The translations under genes were made by a program, and so were the position numbers. This document shows positions 12,031-25,200 of a stretch of 64,000 bases of DNA, piece by piece (the stretch's first letter is position 1; each line of letters starts with the position of its first letter). The stretch lies in assembly GCF_019112545.1 (NCBI RefSeq), contig NW_025064898.1, positions 773,993 to 837,992 of the forward strand. The letters are read 5' to 3'. The stretch is from Guyanagaster necrorhizus (lineage: Eukaryota > Basidiomycota > Agaricomycetes > Agaricales > Physalacriaceae). The notes under the pieces are model-generated. The model had not been told where the DNA came from and made no database searches. It was given only the letters and a program-made list of their open reading frames with translations.

Positions 12031-15000
12031 TCAAGGCCTCCATTTGGGTCGGACTTCCATTTGAACCTTAGATCTGGTGACGTTAAAACTCTTCACCCTT
12101 CTTAGTTCACCCGCGCCAGGCATCTTCTTCTCCTTCTCCATTGCCTCGAAGCCCTTTACAAGATCCTTAACGCTCCCTCCACTACTCGTTCTTTGCCTAC
12201 GGACAGGCTCGACCGACTTCACTGGGCTGACATGAGTCAATTCCACAAGTCTCTTGGGCGGTATCCTTTTCGGTATCATCGACTTTGGTTTGACCTGAAT
12301 ATGCTGCAAGTCGACCAGCTCTTTGGGATGCTTCTGCTTGGGCGCAGGCTCACGAACCGGTGTCGAAATGGGTCCACGAGGCTTCTCAAGCAGTTCAAGG
12401 GGGGGAAGTGGGAGCTGGTTCTTGGCTTGGAAAGGAAAGGAACGTTTGGCAACAGGCGCTGTCTTGCTCATCATCGGGAGGTAGGAAAATAGAAACCCCT
12501 TTACCCGGCCGCCCATGGTTGTACGTGGTGCAGGAGCATCATGTTGCTTGTATGCCGGAGTTTGGGGAAACGCTTCCTCTCTGCTATCGTCTACGCTTGA
12601 GGCGATACTAGCGTCGTTCACCGATTGATCCACGCTTGCATCGACCGATTCGTCGGTACTGGTGTCCAAGACTTCTTCAATCAGTTTCTCTTGTTTCTGT
12701 TCCTGTTCCTGTTCTGCCACAACCTCAGGCTTAGGCGGTACACCGCGACTGACTGCCTGCGCCTCCTCTAGCAAATGCGAATATCTTGGGGCAAAGAACA
12801 ACGGTGGTACCTTCTTTGGTGGCTTCTGCGCCGCTCGACGATCCAAAGTCTCAAATGGCGCTCCGGTCGAGATAGGTTCCGGTAACCTGAAGGATGGAGT
12901 CGACGTCCTAACCGCAGCCTGAGATTTCTTAACTCGCGCAGGAGGCATGGCTCTCCTCCCCAACGGTGTAAAGTTCGGAACATTCATGCTTGCGTGACGA
13001 CCCCATTTGTCTAGCGGACTCGCAGTGGCAGGAGACTCCCACCGTACTGGACTTGCCCGAGGAGTGAGAGGTGGGGCAGCATTTCCAGAGCGTTGTTTCT
13101 TCGCTATAGCTCGTGACCTGCGCTCTAGATCCTCCCTGTGAATGATATTATAAGTAAACATGCAGGAAAACAAGCAAGGTGAGAAAACACGGACTTAGCC
13201 CACCGGCCATCAGGCATCAATTCCACAAATCGCCATACGACAGTATCAATGTCCACATCATCAACGTCAGCCATGATATTCCCATCCCCGGTCTCGTATC
13301 TTTCCTCCGTGAAGCACATGTCGAGCAGCCTCCAATTGTCTTTGGTCCAGACATTCGGTCGCTTCACAGTAGCATATGGTTTTTCAATTGGATCTTTGCT
13401 GGAGGAAGGCTTCTTTGCGCTCGCGACCTGAATTTCTGCGTCTCGTAACAGCCCTTCCAGAGTCATGACGGGACTGCCAGGAAGGTAAACCCTATCTCCA
13501 ATAACTCCACCCAACGTTTCTCTCCTGCGCCCCTTTACTGGAGTAACAAATGCACCTCCCAGACATATGGGCGAACTCTTTGCAATGCCTCCGTCAATGG
13601 TCCTACGCCGTCTCTTTCTTTCGCGTCCCTTCAAGAATAACTTGGTCTTGGTATAGCATTCATAATCGTGCTAATAATTCCTGTCAGCAGACGAAACATC
13701 AGCCCATAACTTGACCTACCTGTTTGAGAATGGCGGCTGCCCGCGCAGCAGCACGAGGGTCGCTGCTCGTGACCTTGACGACACCCATATCAATCTCCTC
13801 GTCGCTACTATCAGAGTCATCCACAGCCTCCGCAATTTGGACCTCAGCATCGGGAACCTCATTTAGCGGTATTGAATGAGACTCTATTTCCGCCATCGGA
13901 GTATCAAGTTCAACATGCTGCTCTGTGAAGACGTTGACCGTGGCGGGAACAGAGTCAACAATAGGTTCAGGGAGAATGGGTTCTGGATGAACAGGAACGT
14001 CTTGTTCAATCGATATATCCCTAACCTGCCTCTCCTCTTCTTCTGCATCGTTATCGAGTAGTTCAAACATGACTGGTTGGACTGAAGGCTCTTCTTGGTC
14101 TGGTCCAATTGACATCTCCCTAACTTCGCGCTCTTCCTGCTCATCCAGATCCTCATGGTTAATCTGCGTCGCCTGCGACGCGTTTTCCTGCCTGTCGTCT
14201 GAGTCCGGGTCTGCTTCCTCGACTCCGACGGAGATTGGTCCGACTTGGTTCTCTTCGATCGCTTCGTTGTCAATAGAGGGCGGCGAATTACCGGAAGCAT
14301 CGCCATGATGGCGTTGCTGCAGGACAGCATTGTCTGCGATGACAGGTTCTTCGGCCTCGCTATCATCGTCTTCTTCAACCACGCCGCTGACACGCCGCTT
14401 CGCGCAGGGATAAGGGCTGATGGGACGTCCCCAGTGCTCCATCCGGGTTCGGGTAGCACTACTGGGGGGATCATTCTTGATTTTGACGAGTTTCATTTTC
14501 CATTTGCCAGTGTATTCACCCTGGCCTTGCATCTCGACGTCGTCGTCACTGTCACTCCACCCGTCACCACTCAAATTGTCTCCAAAAAGAATATTATTGA
14601 ATGGCTCGTCGACGTCCATGCCCAAGGAGGTGTCCGGGGGTGACTCGAACTGGAAATAGGTGGGATCTTCATTGGGTGGACTAGAGGTAGACTGCTGTGG
14701 TGACAACGGAGGAAGACTCCAGCACGGTTTCGCTAGTGATGTCTTGGGCAGATATTCCTTTGGCGGGCCACTGAGTAACAAAGGGTCGTCGGTGGGACTC
14801 GGCGGGGGCATGGGTTCGGAAAGGTCGATTGCCGGAGGCTCTTTCTTGACGGTGACGGTGAGCTTCGTACGTCGCCTAGGCGTACGGACAACGGGGGACA
14901 CGACGACCTCACGTGGCGAAGTGAAGATGTTGGTGGGTGGCTCGTAGGGAACGACGGGAGTAGTGCTTCGTCGTCGAGGGTAGGCTTTAGGCATAATGTA

Positions 15001-15369
15001 GTCGGCATTGGGGTTATTCGCGTGTGGCGACTGTAGCAAAACTGTCTTGTATGGTGAACGAGTACGTGAAGGACTAGGTGTACGACTTCGTAGCTGTTTC
15101 CGTGGTTTAGGATTTGGTGTCGACTGTTGCGGCTGCTTCGCCTGTCTCTTACGCTTCGTCTGTGAGCTCGATCTTGGCGTATTCTGCGGAAAGGTCAGTA
15201 AAAATGGCAACGACGGATAGCACAGCACACGCACCCTGCTCATCCTGAGCTCCTCCTCCGGCGGAGGGCTAATGAGCATCCTTGCCGCGTCGTTGTTAGA
15301 CGAGAGAGCGAGCCAGCGCAGGTCGAGGCGTGGCGTCGTCGAGCGAAAAGATGGATTGATGTTCTCCAT
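12031..15369 (-). CDS. Uncharacterised large charged protein, probably nuclear
   Basis: Four exons on the minus strand: 15369-15235, 15183-13720, 13670-13195, 13135-12031; phases agree, about 1,059 residues. I do not recognise a named family. The N-terminal third is basic and Ser/Pro/Arg-rich (KRKRQAKQP, RSRTPSPSRTRSPYK) with many SP/TP sites. The middle is strongly acidic (DGWSDSDDDVEMQ, EEERQVRDISIE). Two more ordered-looking parts stand out: KWKMKLVKIKNDPPSS with HWGRPISPYP near the centre, and in exon 3 the block SPVMTLEGLLRDAE followed by WTKDNWRLLDMCFTEER and VVWRFVELM. The join at exon 2/3 (AAAILKQHDYECYTK) is smooth. The C-terminus is again basic (RRVKSFNVTRSKVQMEV). Composition suggests a nuclear, phosphorylated scaffold, which is inference only. 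The first intron is 51 bp, in frame and free of stops, so its retention cannot be excluded. Confidence 0.75.
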
Positions 15370-15468
15370 GACGGCGGAGAGCGTAACCGACAGGCGGTCG
15401 AAAAGACAAAGAACAATAGCAATGTCCAAAAACAGAATTCTAAACTCCAACCTCCCGTCATGTGCATT

Positions 15469-15474
15469 CACGTG
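15469..15474. promoter_or_regulatory. CACGTG (E-box) in the intergenic gap
   Basis: A CACGTG palindrome within TCACGTGACC lies 100 bp upstream of the start codon of the unrecognised gene at 15369, in the 221-bp gap after the stop of the NimA-type kinase. Such sites bind bHLH factors of the Cbf1 type in fungi. Placement fits a promoter element, but a single 6-mer is weak evidence. Confidence 0.3.
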
Positions 15475-15590
15475 ACCGTTCCCGGATTCGGCATACCGGC
15501 ATCCATAACAAATAAAATAATTAAGTATTGACAATAATCGAACACAACATGGAAGCAAGTTGACCATAAAATAAAAATACTCCCCCCGTA

Positions 15591-18123
15591 CTATGTCCTG
15601 TACAACGCCTTACGCGCCTCTTCGCCTGCCTTTCGTGCACTCGCAACAGACGGTCGTGCTACTGCATCATCGGTTGACTTGCTTCTGACAGCAGAGTTTG
15701 CCGCAGCAACCGCTCGAAGAAGGTTCCCGTTACTCGGTCGCTTCTTCGGTTTCGGCCCTATGCTATTTGCACGCTCAGCCCTTTTCAGGAACGGGCTAGG
15801 TAGGTTTTCCTCGTCGGCCAGATCATACATCGGTGGCGGAGATATTGCAGGCTTCAAATGTGGATGCTGCAGGGGCTGAGGTTTCACCCCATCTGAATTC
15901 GAACTCGACGAAGTCGACGACAGCGTTATCGATGGTCGGCGCAGTCGCGTCGGTGGTGGTTTCGATGCAGAAGATGTCGTGGATTTTGACGTCGTAGAGG
16001 GGAAATCACGCGTCGAAGTCGACGTCCGCTTGCGACTTGGTGTCACAGGCACAGGGCTCGTCTCCTCATTTCCATCCTCTGGGTCGTCCTCAAAGTCGAA
16101 TATACGCACAAAGTTCAATCCCACTTTCGGGGTATTGACAAATAGCTCTGCAGGTGCGGGTGTCGCGAGTAGCTCCCCCGTGTCTGTGAGCACCACACCT
16201 CGCATCGCCGATGCTGGCGTCGGAAGCATCGGCGCTTGTAGTTTAGGTGGCGCAGGTGTCGACGGTTGCACCATGTGGAGTCTACTTAAAGGCTCAAGAA
16301 GGTTTTTCACCTCCTCCAAGGGCCTCGTCTGGTGCCCTTTTTTCCCTGGAACAAGTTAATACCGTCATCCAGTCGAGACCATGATACAAGCCCACCTTTT
16401 TCCTTTTCCCATTCCCAGGCCTGCATCTTCGCCTCTACTTCATTCTTCACACATTCCACCCTTTTTGCCTCCTCTTCCAGCTCCCTTTCCCGTATCTCCA
16501 CCCATCGTATTCGCGCTTCCATAGCGTCTTCTCTTTCTTTCCAGGCCTCGAATATCTCCTTCTCCCTGGCATTGACGCTGGCAATGATCTCTTCCTCTCG
16601 TCGCCTCATCGCCGCCGCTACTTCTTCTTCTCGTCTTGCAATGGCCACTGCTACCTCTTCCTCCCTTTGTTGAACAAGGACCCGCAGCTCCTCCTCACGC
16701 GCTGCTATGGCATGCTTGATCGCCATAGAAAGCCCTGCCTCACGTGTTTGAAGAGCCCCCTCTCGTGCGGCAATCTCGCTGAGGAACTTGGATTCTCGGC
16801 TGTGAAACTCGCGTTCGCGCAGGGACAGGTTGTGCTTATGAACCTTGACACTTTGGAGTCTACATGATCATTTAAATTGACGTACTTCGGCGCAAAACAA
16901 ATGCACGTACATTCGCTCTGTCTCCGAAACTTTGAATACAAGCTCCAAACGTTCGTGTTGCAAAAGCTGGGCCGCAGATGGCCGCATGGCAGGCTGTAGA
17001 CAGAAAATGCATCATGAAACACTTCATCCTGACGACGCGCCAACATACGTTTAGACTGAGCATGGCCCTGATGATTCCGGATAAAGACTGGGAATACCCT
17101 TTGGGTAGTGGTGGTACCCGGCCGTTACTGTTCGATGATGAGCGAATACGGTAGAAAACGGCGTAGAGACGCACCGGATGAGTATGCTCAGCTCACTATG
17201 CGTCTTTGCCTCATGAAAAGGCGGCTTCAGTGCACATAGTTCGTATATTAGACATCCCAGTGACCATATGTCCGATTTAGAGTCGTATGCCTTCTCTTGC
17301 ATGAGTTCTGGCGACATGTAGTATGGTGTCTGGTTTCGCGTCAGGGTACGTAAAGATGGCCGAGGGAGCACACGCACACCAACATAAGTATTGGCAAAGC
17401 TAGCCTGGGCGAGGGCTTTAGATAGCCCAAAGTCACCGAGCTTCACTGCACCGGACTCATCCAAGAATACTAGATAGACACTGATAAGTTGGCACGGGGC
17501 TGTCACCGCGCTTAACAGACGCACCATTGTCCGGCTTAAGGTCGCGATGTAATATCTGCGCTCTCCTCTCTTTATCGCCGTCTGTGCTCCCTGTGCTCCC
17601 CGAGCGTCCGTGTCCATTCGCATTGGGATGGTGGCAATGATGCAAAGCCAGCAGAATCTGCATAAAGTAGTTCCATATCGTGTCCTCCGGGATAGGTCGA
17701 TTATGCTTGAGGGCCTGCTTGATAATGTTAGAGAGGTCACCGCCTCCGCAGTATTCCATGATTATGTAGAGAATTCCGGCATCACGGTCGACATGGCGAT
17801 CATGATAGCGAACGATGTGGTCGTGGTGGAGGTCCTTGAGAATATTTCTGTAACGGATAAGTCTCCTGGCTATCAGTGAGCTAGAGACGACGTACACTTC
17901 TGCCACAATCTGTTTCCGATCCCGCTCATTCATGCGCTCAAAATCTAGTTCTTTACGTGCAAATATCTGGATCGCGCCGTCAACAAGGAGAGCCGTCTGT
18001 TAGTGGCAGTCGACCCACCAGGCCGTCTGTTTTTCGTCGGACTTTTCGTATTATCCCAAAGGAGCCGTTTCCTATAACATCTAAGGATTCGTATTGGTCA
18101 AGAAAAGAGGAGGAAGAGGACAT
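15591..18123 (-). CDS. nimA: NimA-type (NEK2/KIN3) mitotic serine/threonine kinase
   Basis: Nine exons on the minus strand: 18123-18019, 17966-17896, 17847-17525, 17469-17378, 17329-17175, 17127-17049, 16993-16911, 16859-16396, 16345-15591; about 708 residues. The kinase domain is complete: glycine loop GNGSFG (residues 18-23), catalytic Lys at 40 (IFARKELDF), [21 protein letters not shown] at 159-166, DFG at 179-181, and TPYYMSPE at 198-205. A Gly/Ser-rich insertion before HRDLK is typical of fungal NimA. The region after the kinase is a long coiled coil built of repeated RREEE/AREEE units, followed by a Ser/Thr/Pro-rich tail, as in NimA. The family promotes mitotic entry and spindle-pole functions. 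The last intron (16395-16346, 50 bp) was placed because only that splice joins the coiled coil to the open tail. PCNA and SCC2 are nearby cell-cycle genes, but no operon-like link is implied. Confidence 0.92.
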
Positions 18124-19229
18124 GGTGGTCGTGGGCAAGGACCCCGTAAGCGGCGTTTCTGAGGTTCAGGTTAAAAGATCAACTTCGCGGTAGTACGGTC
18201 ACATGACCAATCTATTACCCAATTCAGTGACAATGTCGCGATCGACATGAAGAATTTTAAATTCCTTCTATGTTATAAACGGAGAAATCTATCATATGCA
18301 GCATAGGAATGTGGCATCCGTAGATGCAAATAGCCGCGGTCAAAATATCACGATGCGGTGGTCTTGGATTTGTTCCACGGCCAGATACATGCCAGTGAGC
18401 CCGGTCTCTATCTTATAGGAACATAATGTTGATAATCTCTCACAAGAATATCCATAATATGATCCGGGAGAGCGGGGCGAACAGACTATCGGCTTGAATA
18501 TGTTTGCTGTCATACGAAAAATTGCGGTTGATGTATCTACCCTCATGACTGACGGCAGCATGCCCGAGACATGGGCTCCCACCTATTTTGGGGGTTCCTC
18601 ATATGCCATGGGTTGCCTGGACCTGGGTCCGTAGAATGGAGACCCACGGATACAACAGTCCTCCTTCATGCGTCATTGCGGTGAGGATGATCGTCGTAAA
18701 TTAAAAGCGGTTTCCGAGGGTAGGGAGCTTTTTTGTAGGCCTCTCTGATCAGTGCCGACTTGCTCGGTAGATGCCTTAATCGATTGAGGAGCTTGTAAAC
18801 AGCTCCCCTTGGTTGCTATTCCTTGGTGGAGCTCGAGTGAGCAGCAGAGGTGGGCGCTATTACGCTCTGCCAGTGGCTTGTTTCTGTGGTATATGGAGTT
18901 CCTTTTAGCACGAAAGAATTTTTCCCCAACTGCTGACCGTCCCTTCATCGATGTATGTACACGTGCAACATTTTTTTTTCCCGAACAATGGTGCAGTGGA
19001 ATGCCTTCCAGCGAGGGTCTACCTGTTACTCCTTCATCGATCGGCGACATGAACTCCAGCCGTGAAGTAGGAAAGCAACAGATGGTTTTCATCAGTTCCA
19101 TTGAGAAGGCTGGTGTTTACACGAAATGCTAATATGCGAAGAACAACGATAACAGAGAATAATGATAGAATGTAACAGCAGCATGTAACCGAATAAGCAG
19201 AAAGATGAGAAAGCACTAGCATCAAGTCA
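18124..19229. other. Intergenic, no supported gene
   Basis: About 1.1 kb between the NimA-type kinase start and the SCC2 stop. Short open frames exist on both strands, but none shows a known domain, a plausible spliced extension or a repeat. It must contain the kinase promoter at the left and the SCC2 3' flank at the right. Nothing else is visible. Confidence 0.5.
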
Positions 19230-22200
19230 TCAAGTAAACTCTACGGTGTCATCCTCCGGCTCAGCAGTCAGACCATCCTCATTCCAGATGCTAAGAAACT
19301 ATACCACAATCATCAGCAAACATAGATGTCGCCGGTTTATACTTGGCTTACTGTGATCTTCTGCTCATCAGCATCGCTGGAGGTCAATATCGGCCTCGTC
19401 GCAAAAGGCAATCGATCCCAAGATATTCCCTTCTGGTGCCGTCTCACAGATGCTTTATCACCGATCATACTCTTCTTTCCCAAGACGAACTTGTTGCATT
19501 TCCTAGAGCGGACAATTAAAATGATTGTGGACGGAGCACAAAAAACTTACTCCTCAGATAAGGAATACAATGTCTTCAAGTGAGTCTTTAGCACCATGAT
19601 CATTCCAATGATGACGGTGCTACGCATGAGGGGAATTTTGTTCTGTGCTGGTTCGACGGTTGAACATCCTTCGACAGGGTCGACATTCATGTCCGCCTGT
19701 CAATCATGGTCAGATTCTCCTGCGGCGATATACATTTAGCTTACCGCATTGGCTTCAGATGCTGGTTGCTTCTTCACATGGGAAAGCAAATGCGAAGGTG
19801 AAACGATCTCGAGAATCTGTGTCCCGTTCGTCGATAGAACGGTAGTCAAGGTCTTGACAATGATGAAGACTTCTTCCTGCGTCTTATAATCAAAGGAAGC
19901 AAAATTCTCCACCATAAATCGCACAAAATCAATATCAGATTGAGTCGTGGAAGTCGAGGAGTGGTCTTGGAAGACTTTCGACAGTGACTTCAAAAAGTCT
20001 AGTCGCCCCGAACGTTTTTCCCTTGCTAAGGAGTACCATTGTTGCAACAAAGCAATAGGCATCGATGATTGGATCTTGAAGCCTTCAAAATTATCAGCAA
20101 GACAATATGGTACATTTGTGCAGGCTCACTAACCTCTCACGGCACCGGACGTGATCTTTGATTGATAATCAAATGCAGCCTGGGCACTGTTAATGTATCG
20201 GGTATTGAGCAGCGAGTTGTGTTTCGTGTGCAAGATCGAATGTAGAGCGTTGGCTCTATGGCTCAACGGTGTCGATGGACAAGTTTCGAGGGCGATAATG
20301 ACAGGGAAGGACTTCGAAGCGCAAACGTCAGTGGGAGCTGCAACGGCGAGATAAACTATGTACATACCTGAAGTGGATGGGCTAAGCCCTGTTTGATGGT
20401 AAAGCTCAGTATATCAATAGCAGCTGCTTGTATCTGAGGCTGCAGTGACAACGCCGATTCCAAGATATGGTTCAAGTAACGCTGAACGACAGCAGAGCTT
20501 ACGCTGGGAAAACCTCAGTGATGTTATCAGATTGACTATGAGAATGTCACTTACCCTGAATCCGCAAATCCATCCGTGTTACCAATCAGTTCATCCATAT
20601 CCACATCAGATGCCTTCGTACTTCGTTTTCCGGCGCTTTCTTTTTAAAATGAATACCGCAGTTATCGCTAAACAAGAAAGCTCTTACCTTTCTCTTTGGA
20701 GGAATGTTTCGCCGCCTCAGAAACCAAAAACTCCTGTAGCAACTTCAACAATCTTCCTTGGGCTTCCTCGCTTCCGGATTGGAATATCCCATCCATAATG
20801 CTAGCAGATCGCTCTTCCGTCATAAGCGTGGGTTGAGATCTAAACAAAAAACCTGATATGCGGCGTTAACGTATGACCATAAATCATGGTGACAGCACCT
20901 ACCGAGACATTGAAGAATTCGACCGCGAAGATCAGGGTCAGCGTATTTTTGATGCAAACTCAGGAGACTGTTATAGATGTGCTCCAGGATCGAACCCTAC
21001 GGATAAGGTATTAGAAGAATCGGTTCCGGAGCCTGGGACATGCCTTGCTTATTAAATCCAACTCCCCGGCTAGTTCGGAGTGCTCTGATCGAAGTTCATC
21101 GAAGTTCATATGTTCCGCGAGGAGAGACACAATGAATATTAGTATGGACAAAGCTTTCATACCCTTCAAGTCTTGTTGTTCCAATGCCGGTCCGCTGATG
21201 GCCTTCTGGAGCCGACCTGCATAAACCATCAGATCGTATCCTTTAAGTAAAACAAAAGGATAAGCAGACCGTTGCAAGATTTGAGCAGTGCCACTATCCG
21301 CACAAAATCGCGGGTTAGGTTGTGCACAACAGTGCACATGCAGGCAATACATTCTTGAAGAACCTATAAAGAGTACTTAAAAATCTCGGTGATATGAATG
21401 ATGAATTTTTTCACCTGGAGTCCAGCAGTTGGCTTTATAATCATGGGCTGTAGAGCTGCTTGAAGTTCTTGTCCTAATTTGCTCGTCGTCTTCGGCAACC
21501 TGGGTATGGAAATGCGGAATATTTTGAGGAGGTAATCGGTGGTCACTTGTTGCTCGGACTAAAATGAAGCTGAATGAGAAGGATATGTACATTATGAGAG
21601 TTCTTACGTTACTGGGATTTTTCAGGTAGGGCAGAAGCGTGGAAGCATGAGATCCGGAGAGGACCGAAGGATATGCTGAAGCAAATAGATGTATTGTTCT
21701 GATGCAGTTGAGCACAGTCTGCAAAGCGTAAGACTAGAAGATACATAAAAGAATGGTACGCACAAAACCGGGCAAATCTGACGCATCCACCAAACCATCG
21801 ATTAGGGATTCACAAATCTCAGTGTAACGAGAATGCAATAGAGGTACCTCGGACTCCTGCCGTCCGGCCATGATCTTATGCAGAACGTCTTCAAGAGGAG
21901 ATTGCCGGTCCTTAAAATGACCGGACACAGCCATGATAACAGACACCTTGGCGAGAAGTGCACTCTTGTCGTCAACATTGTTCGTTGGCTTCGACTTCAA
22001 CGCGGACGGAAGAGGAATGGCAGTAGGAAACCATAGCTCCTCAAGTGTCTTAATAGCTAGCTCTTTTACCGTATCGTCTTCATCTAGCATTCTGAGCACC
22101 AGACGTGTGGCGATATCTATTTGTTGCTCGGAATCACGGGTCACGCCATAGAAGGATTTCAGCAGCTTGATGACCCGTTTTCTGACACTTAAGCCGGTGT

Positions 22201-25200
22201 CCTTGAGCAAGTCAATGGATATCATCGCGTAAATATTATGGACTCACAGCTATACGCTCAGCAATTTTCTGGTAGTAGTCACCAGCGACCTCTGGGCGAT
22301 CTACCATGTACTTGCCTATCAGTTCCACTGCCGCATCACGAACAGCTGGCGAACTGTCCAATAGATGGCTTTCGATACCCCTACGAACGCCGGGCTATGA
22401 GGAACAGGATTAAGATGATAACTTTGTACACAGAGTCACCCTTACCGTTGAAAGGATCGTAGCATCGCTCAGGACAATCTGTCCCAGAGCACGAAGAGCT
22501 TTCGTACGCATGAAGATGGGTGGTGCATCCAAAGCGGTTAGTATAATGTTAAGAATGGGCTGGAAAGAATTCCGCAGGCTTTGAATAGTGCCTATCTCTT
22601 CTGCATAGCGATCAATGCGAGAGATTTCCTCCTGGGATCTGTTCAAGGATGGCATTAAGATGTTGTATGCCCTTAAGAGCCACTGAATACCCACCCTATG
22701 TCAAATATATCACCTGATTGATCTTTACAGACGGTTTGGAGCGCGGCCTTTACTTTCTGACCGAATGGTTCTAATTTGGACGTATCCCGGTCGCGGATAG
22801 CTAGTTCACCATCGTCATCTCCACCTATAAGAGTGCCTAAGTGCTTCAAGGTATTCGCAAGCTCATGTCCGAGCGTTGCCGCTGTAAGTTCTTGAGCGCT
22901 CTACGATATAAACTCAGTTTCACATTTGATAGAGCCAAAATGATACTTACGTCGTAAGCCTGATCTTCCAGAGAACGTTTGGAAAGGTGCGTTGAAATGT
23001 CATGGTGTACACTCAAGAGTTTCTCAAGCTCTTTCAAGTCTACGGTGCTTACAATCTGCGAATGCTATAGTGAATGAAAAGCAGAGTTGTTGGAAAGAGG
23101 CCCGAACCTCATCGAATGGCTTTAAACCTTTGGGCTTGTGGCCGGCTCCGTCTTGGACTTTAAGTACGCTTGACCGGATGCGAGCAGCAATAACACCCAA
23201 GTGATCCAATGCCATGGTCTTGGCCGCATTGTTATCGGCTTGACTCGTCTTGACATCGTCTAAAGCTGCTACCTGAATCCTTGATGAGACGGTGGTAGAT
23301 GGTATGGCGCGTCACGCACCATAAATTTGGACGCAACACTGAGAAGAAGGCTGGCTGCAGGCCACTCGGGCCAATACAAAACGACGAGCACATCCGAAAT
23401 CAAGTTGTCGAAGATCAGCCTATATTCAGCCTCATTCGTATTCTTGGTAGTTTTTCCCTTCCCGGATCTGTGAAGATCCAAATCAATAAGGCTGTTTTGT
23501 GTAGAATCAAACTTGACACCAACCGTTGCGTCAGAAAGATGATGATTGCCTTCGCTGCTTTCGAGGCGGAATCTAGACCAGAAGAATAGAGTCGAATTTC
23601 CTGGTACATCAGTCCCTCAGTTTGGAAGAAAGGTAATATTACGATGAGAAATACTTCGGAATCGTGCTCATCCAAGAACGGCTCACGGCTAATCTGGCTT
23701 TGGCTTTCAGAGAAGCTTTCTTGACGACGCAGGGCAACCTTCTGCTGTCTAGCCTTCTCTATCTTTTTCGCCTGAATGCGGACATCGTGCGTGGACGTCT
23801 GCACCAGTTGGAGAAGTAGGGCCGATACCGTGCGAATGGAGCGTCCATCACGTAGACTGAGCAAGAGGTACAGTCAGAACAAGGGTGAACGAAGCAAACC
23901 AGTACTAAATATACCGAAACAAACCAGCCTTCTGTTTGGAGTCTGACAGCTTGATCAAGGAAGATAAGATCTCTTCAATGATCCATGACCGCTGTCCCTC
24001 ATGGCTTGCGAATATCTTACCAGACACGTTAGGATGCCGCGCACGGAATGTTATAGAAACTCACGCTACGAATGAGTGATAACGCTTCAAGCATTAAACC
24101 GTGCATAGCACTCTTCCCAAATGTGCGGATGACGACACTCTGGTCCTTCTTCCCCTTGGAGTCACTGTCCCCTTCCACCACAAAGAAAGGCCCAATCGCA
24201 ATATACACCGCTTGAATGACAATAGAATCCGACATCGATACGCTTTCCGCATTTATCAAAGCATTTATACGAGACAAGGATGCCGACAACGTTTGGAAAG
24301 TTTCATTCAACACTTTTCGTTTTGATTCACCACTGGTGGGGTTCTTGATAACATATAGAAGGAGGGGATTGGCGGTAGTGGTGGCAGCCTCAGAAGACGC
24401 TTCAGCAAACGGGTAAATGACTTTGTTGAGCTGGTTTTTCAAGGTGCTCAGACAGGCTGTAATAAGTTCTTCTGAATAAAGCTTCGCGGCGGTAAGCGTA
24501 CTTCGCTAAAGAATGTATGAGAGGACAATACCTGTTTTGGTAGTCTATCACTTCCCAACAAAGTTATACAGCATTCTGCCGCAAGGACGCTGTCCTTAGC
24601 TGCTTCTAATTGCATACTTAAGTTTTCAAAGTCGCTCTCTGTCGGAGAGCAGTTTGGTGGGTTGTCGACGTGCACGGCATCCACTTTCTCTTCTTGTTCA
24701 CCACCTACCGGGGTTTTTGACTTTGAACGTTGATCAGTTTTCCGTGCCTTGGGTTTCTTTGGGCTGACTTTGCGAGGAGATGCTTGTGCTGTGTGGCCGG
24801 AATAAGCAAATGGATCCAAATTCTCTCCTGTCCTGACGGTTCTCTCTAAAAGTTTGAGAATCCGGGAAAGCGACTGAATCGTGGCTTCCGCCAGCCGGCC
24901 TTTACTACGTGGCGTTCCAGCGACATTAGATCCGCCATGCCGAACGCGCTTGTTTGGCCTGGCAATTTGTCCGATGTACTTGCTCAGTTTACGAACAATA
25001 TTTGGATGCAGAAGAGGCCGCGAAGTATCGGTTGTAGCAGGCGAAAAGAAATCCATGTCGAGATCAGCAAGGTCGAGATCAGCAGGCAAAGCATCTTCGG
25101 CCTCAAATATATCTTCCAGCAACGACTCAAGTTTTTCCATGGGAGCTATTCACTATAAGGAACGACAGTCATACAGATGACGAAAAAACATACCTCGATC

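Noticed and set aside
18340..19132. Open frames of 80-140 codons between the NimA-type kinase and SCC2.
   Set aside because: Frames overlap on both strands, lack known motifs and lack a convincing spliced extension.
24506..24531. A 26-bp intron in SCC2 after PKQ.
   Set aside because: Too short for this gene. Extending it to the AAG before CTTTATTC gives a 50-bp intron and restores the conserved PKQLYSEELI.
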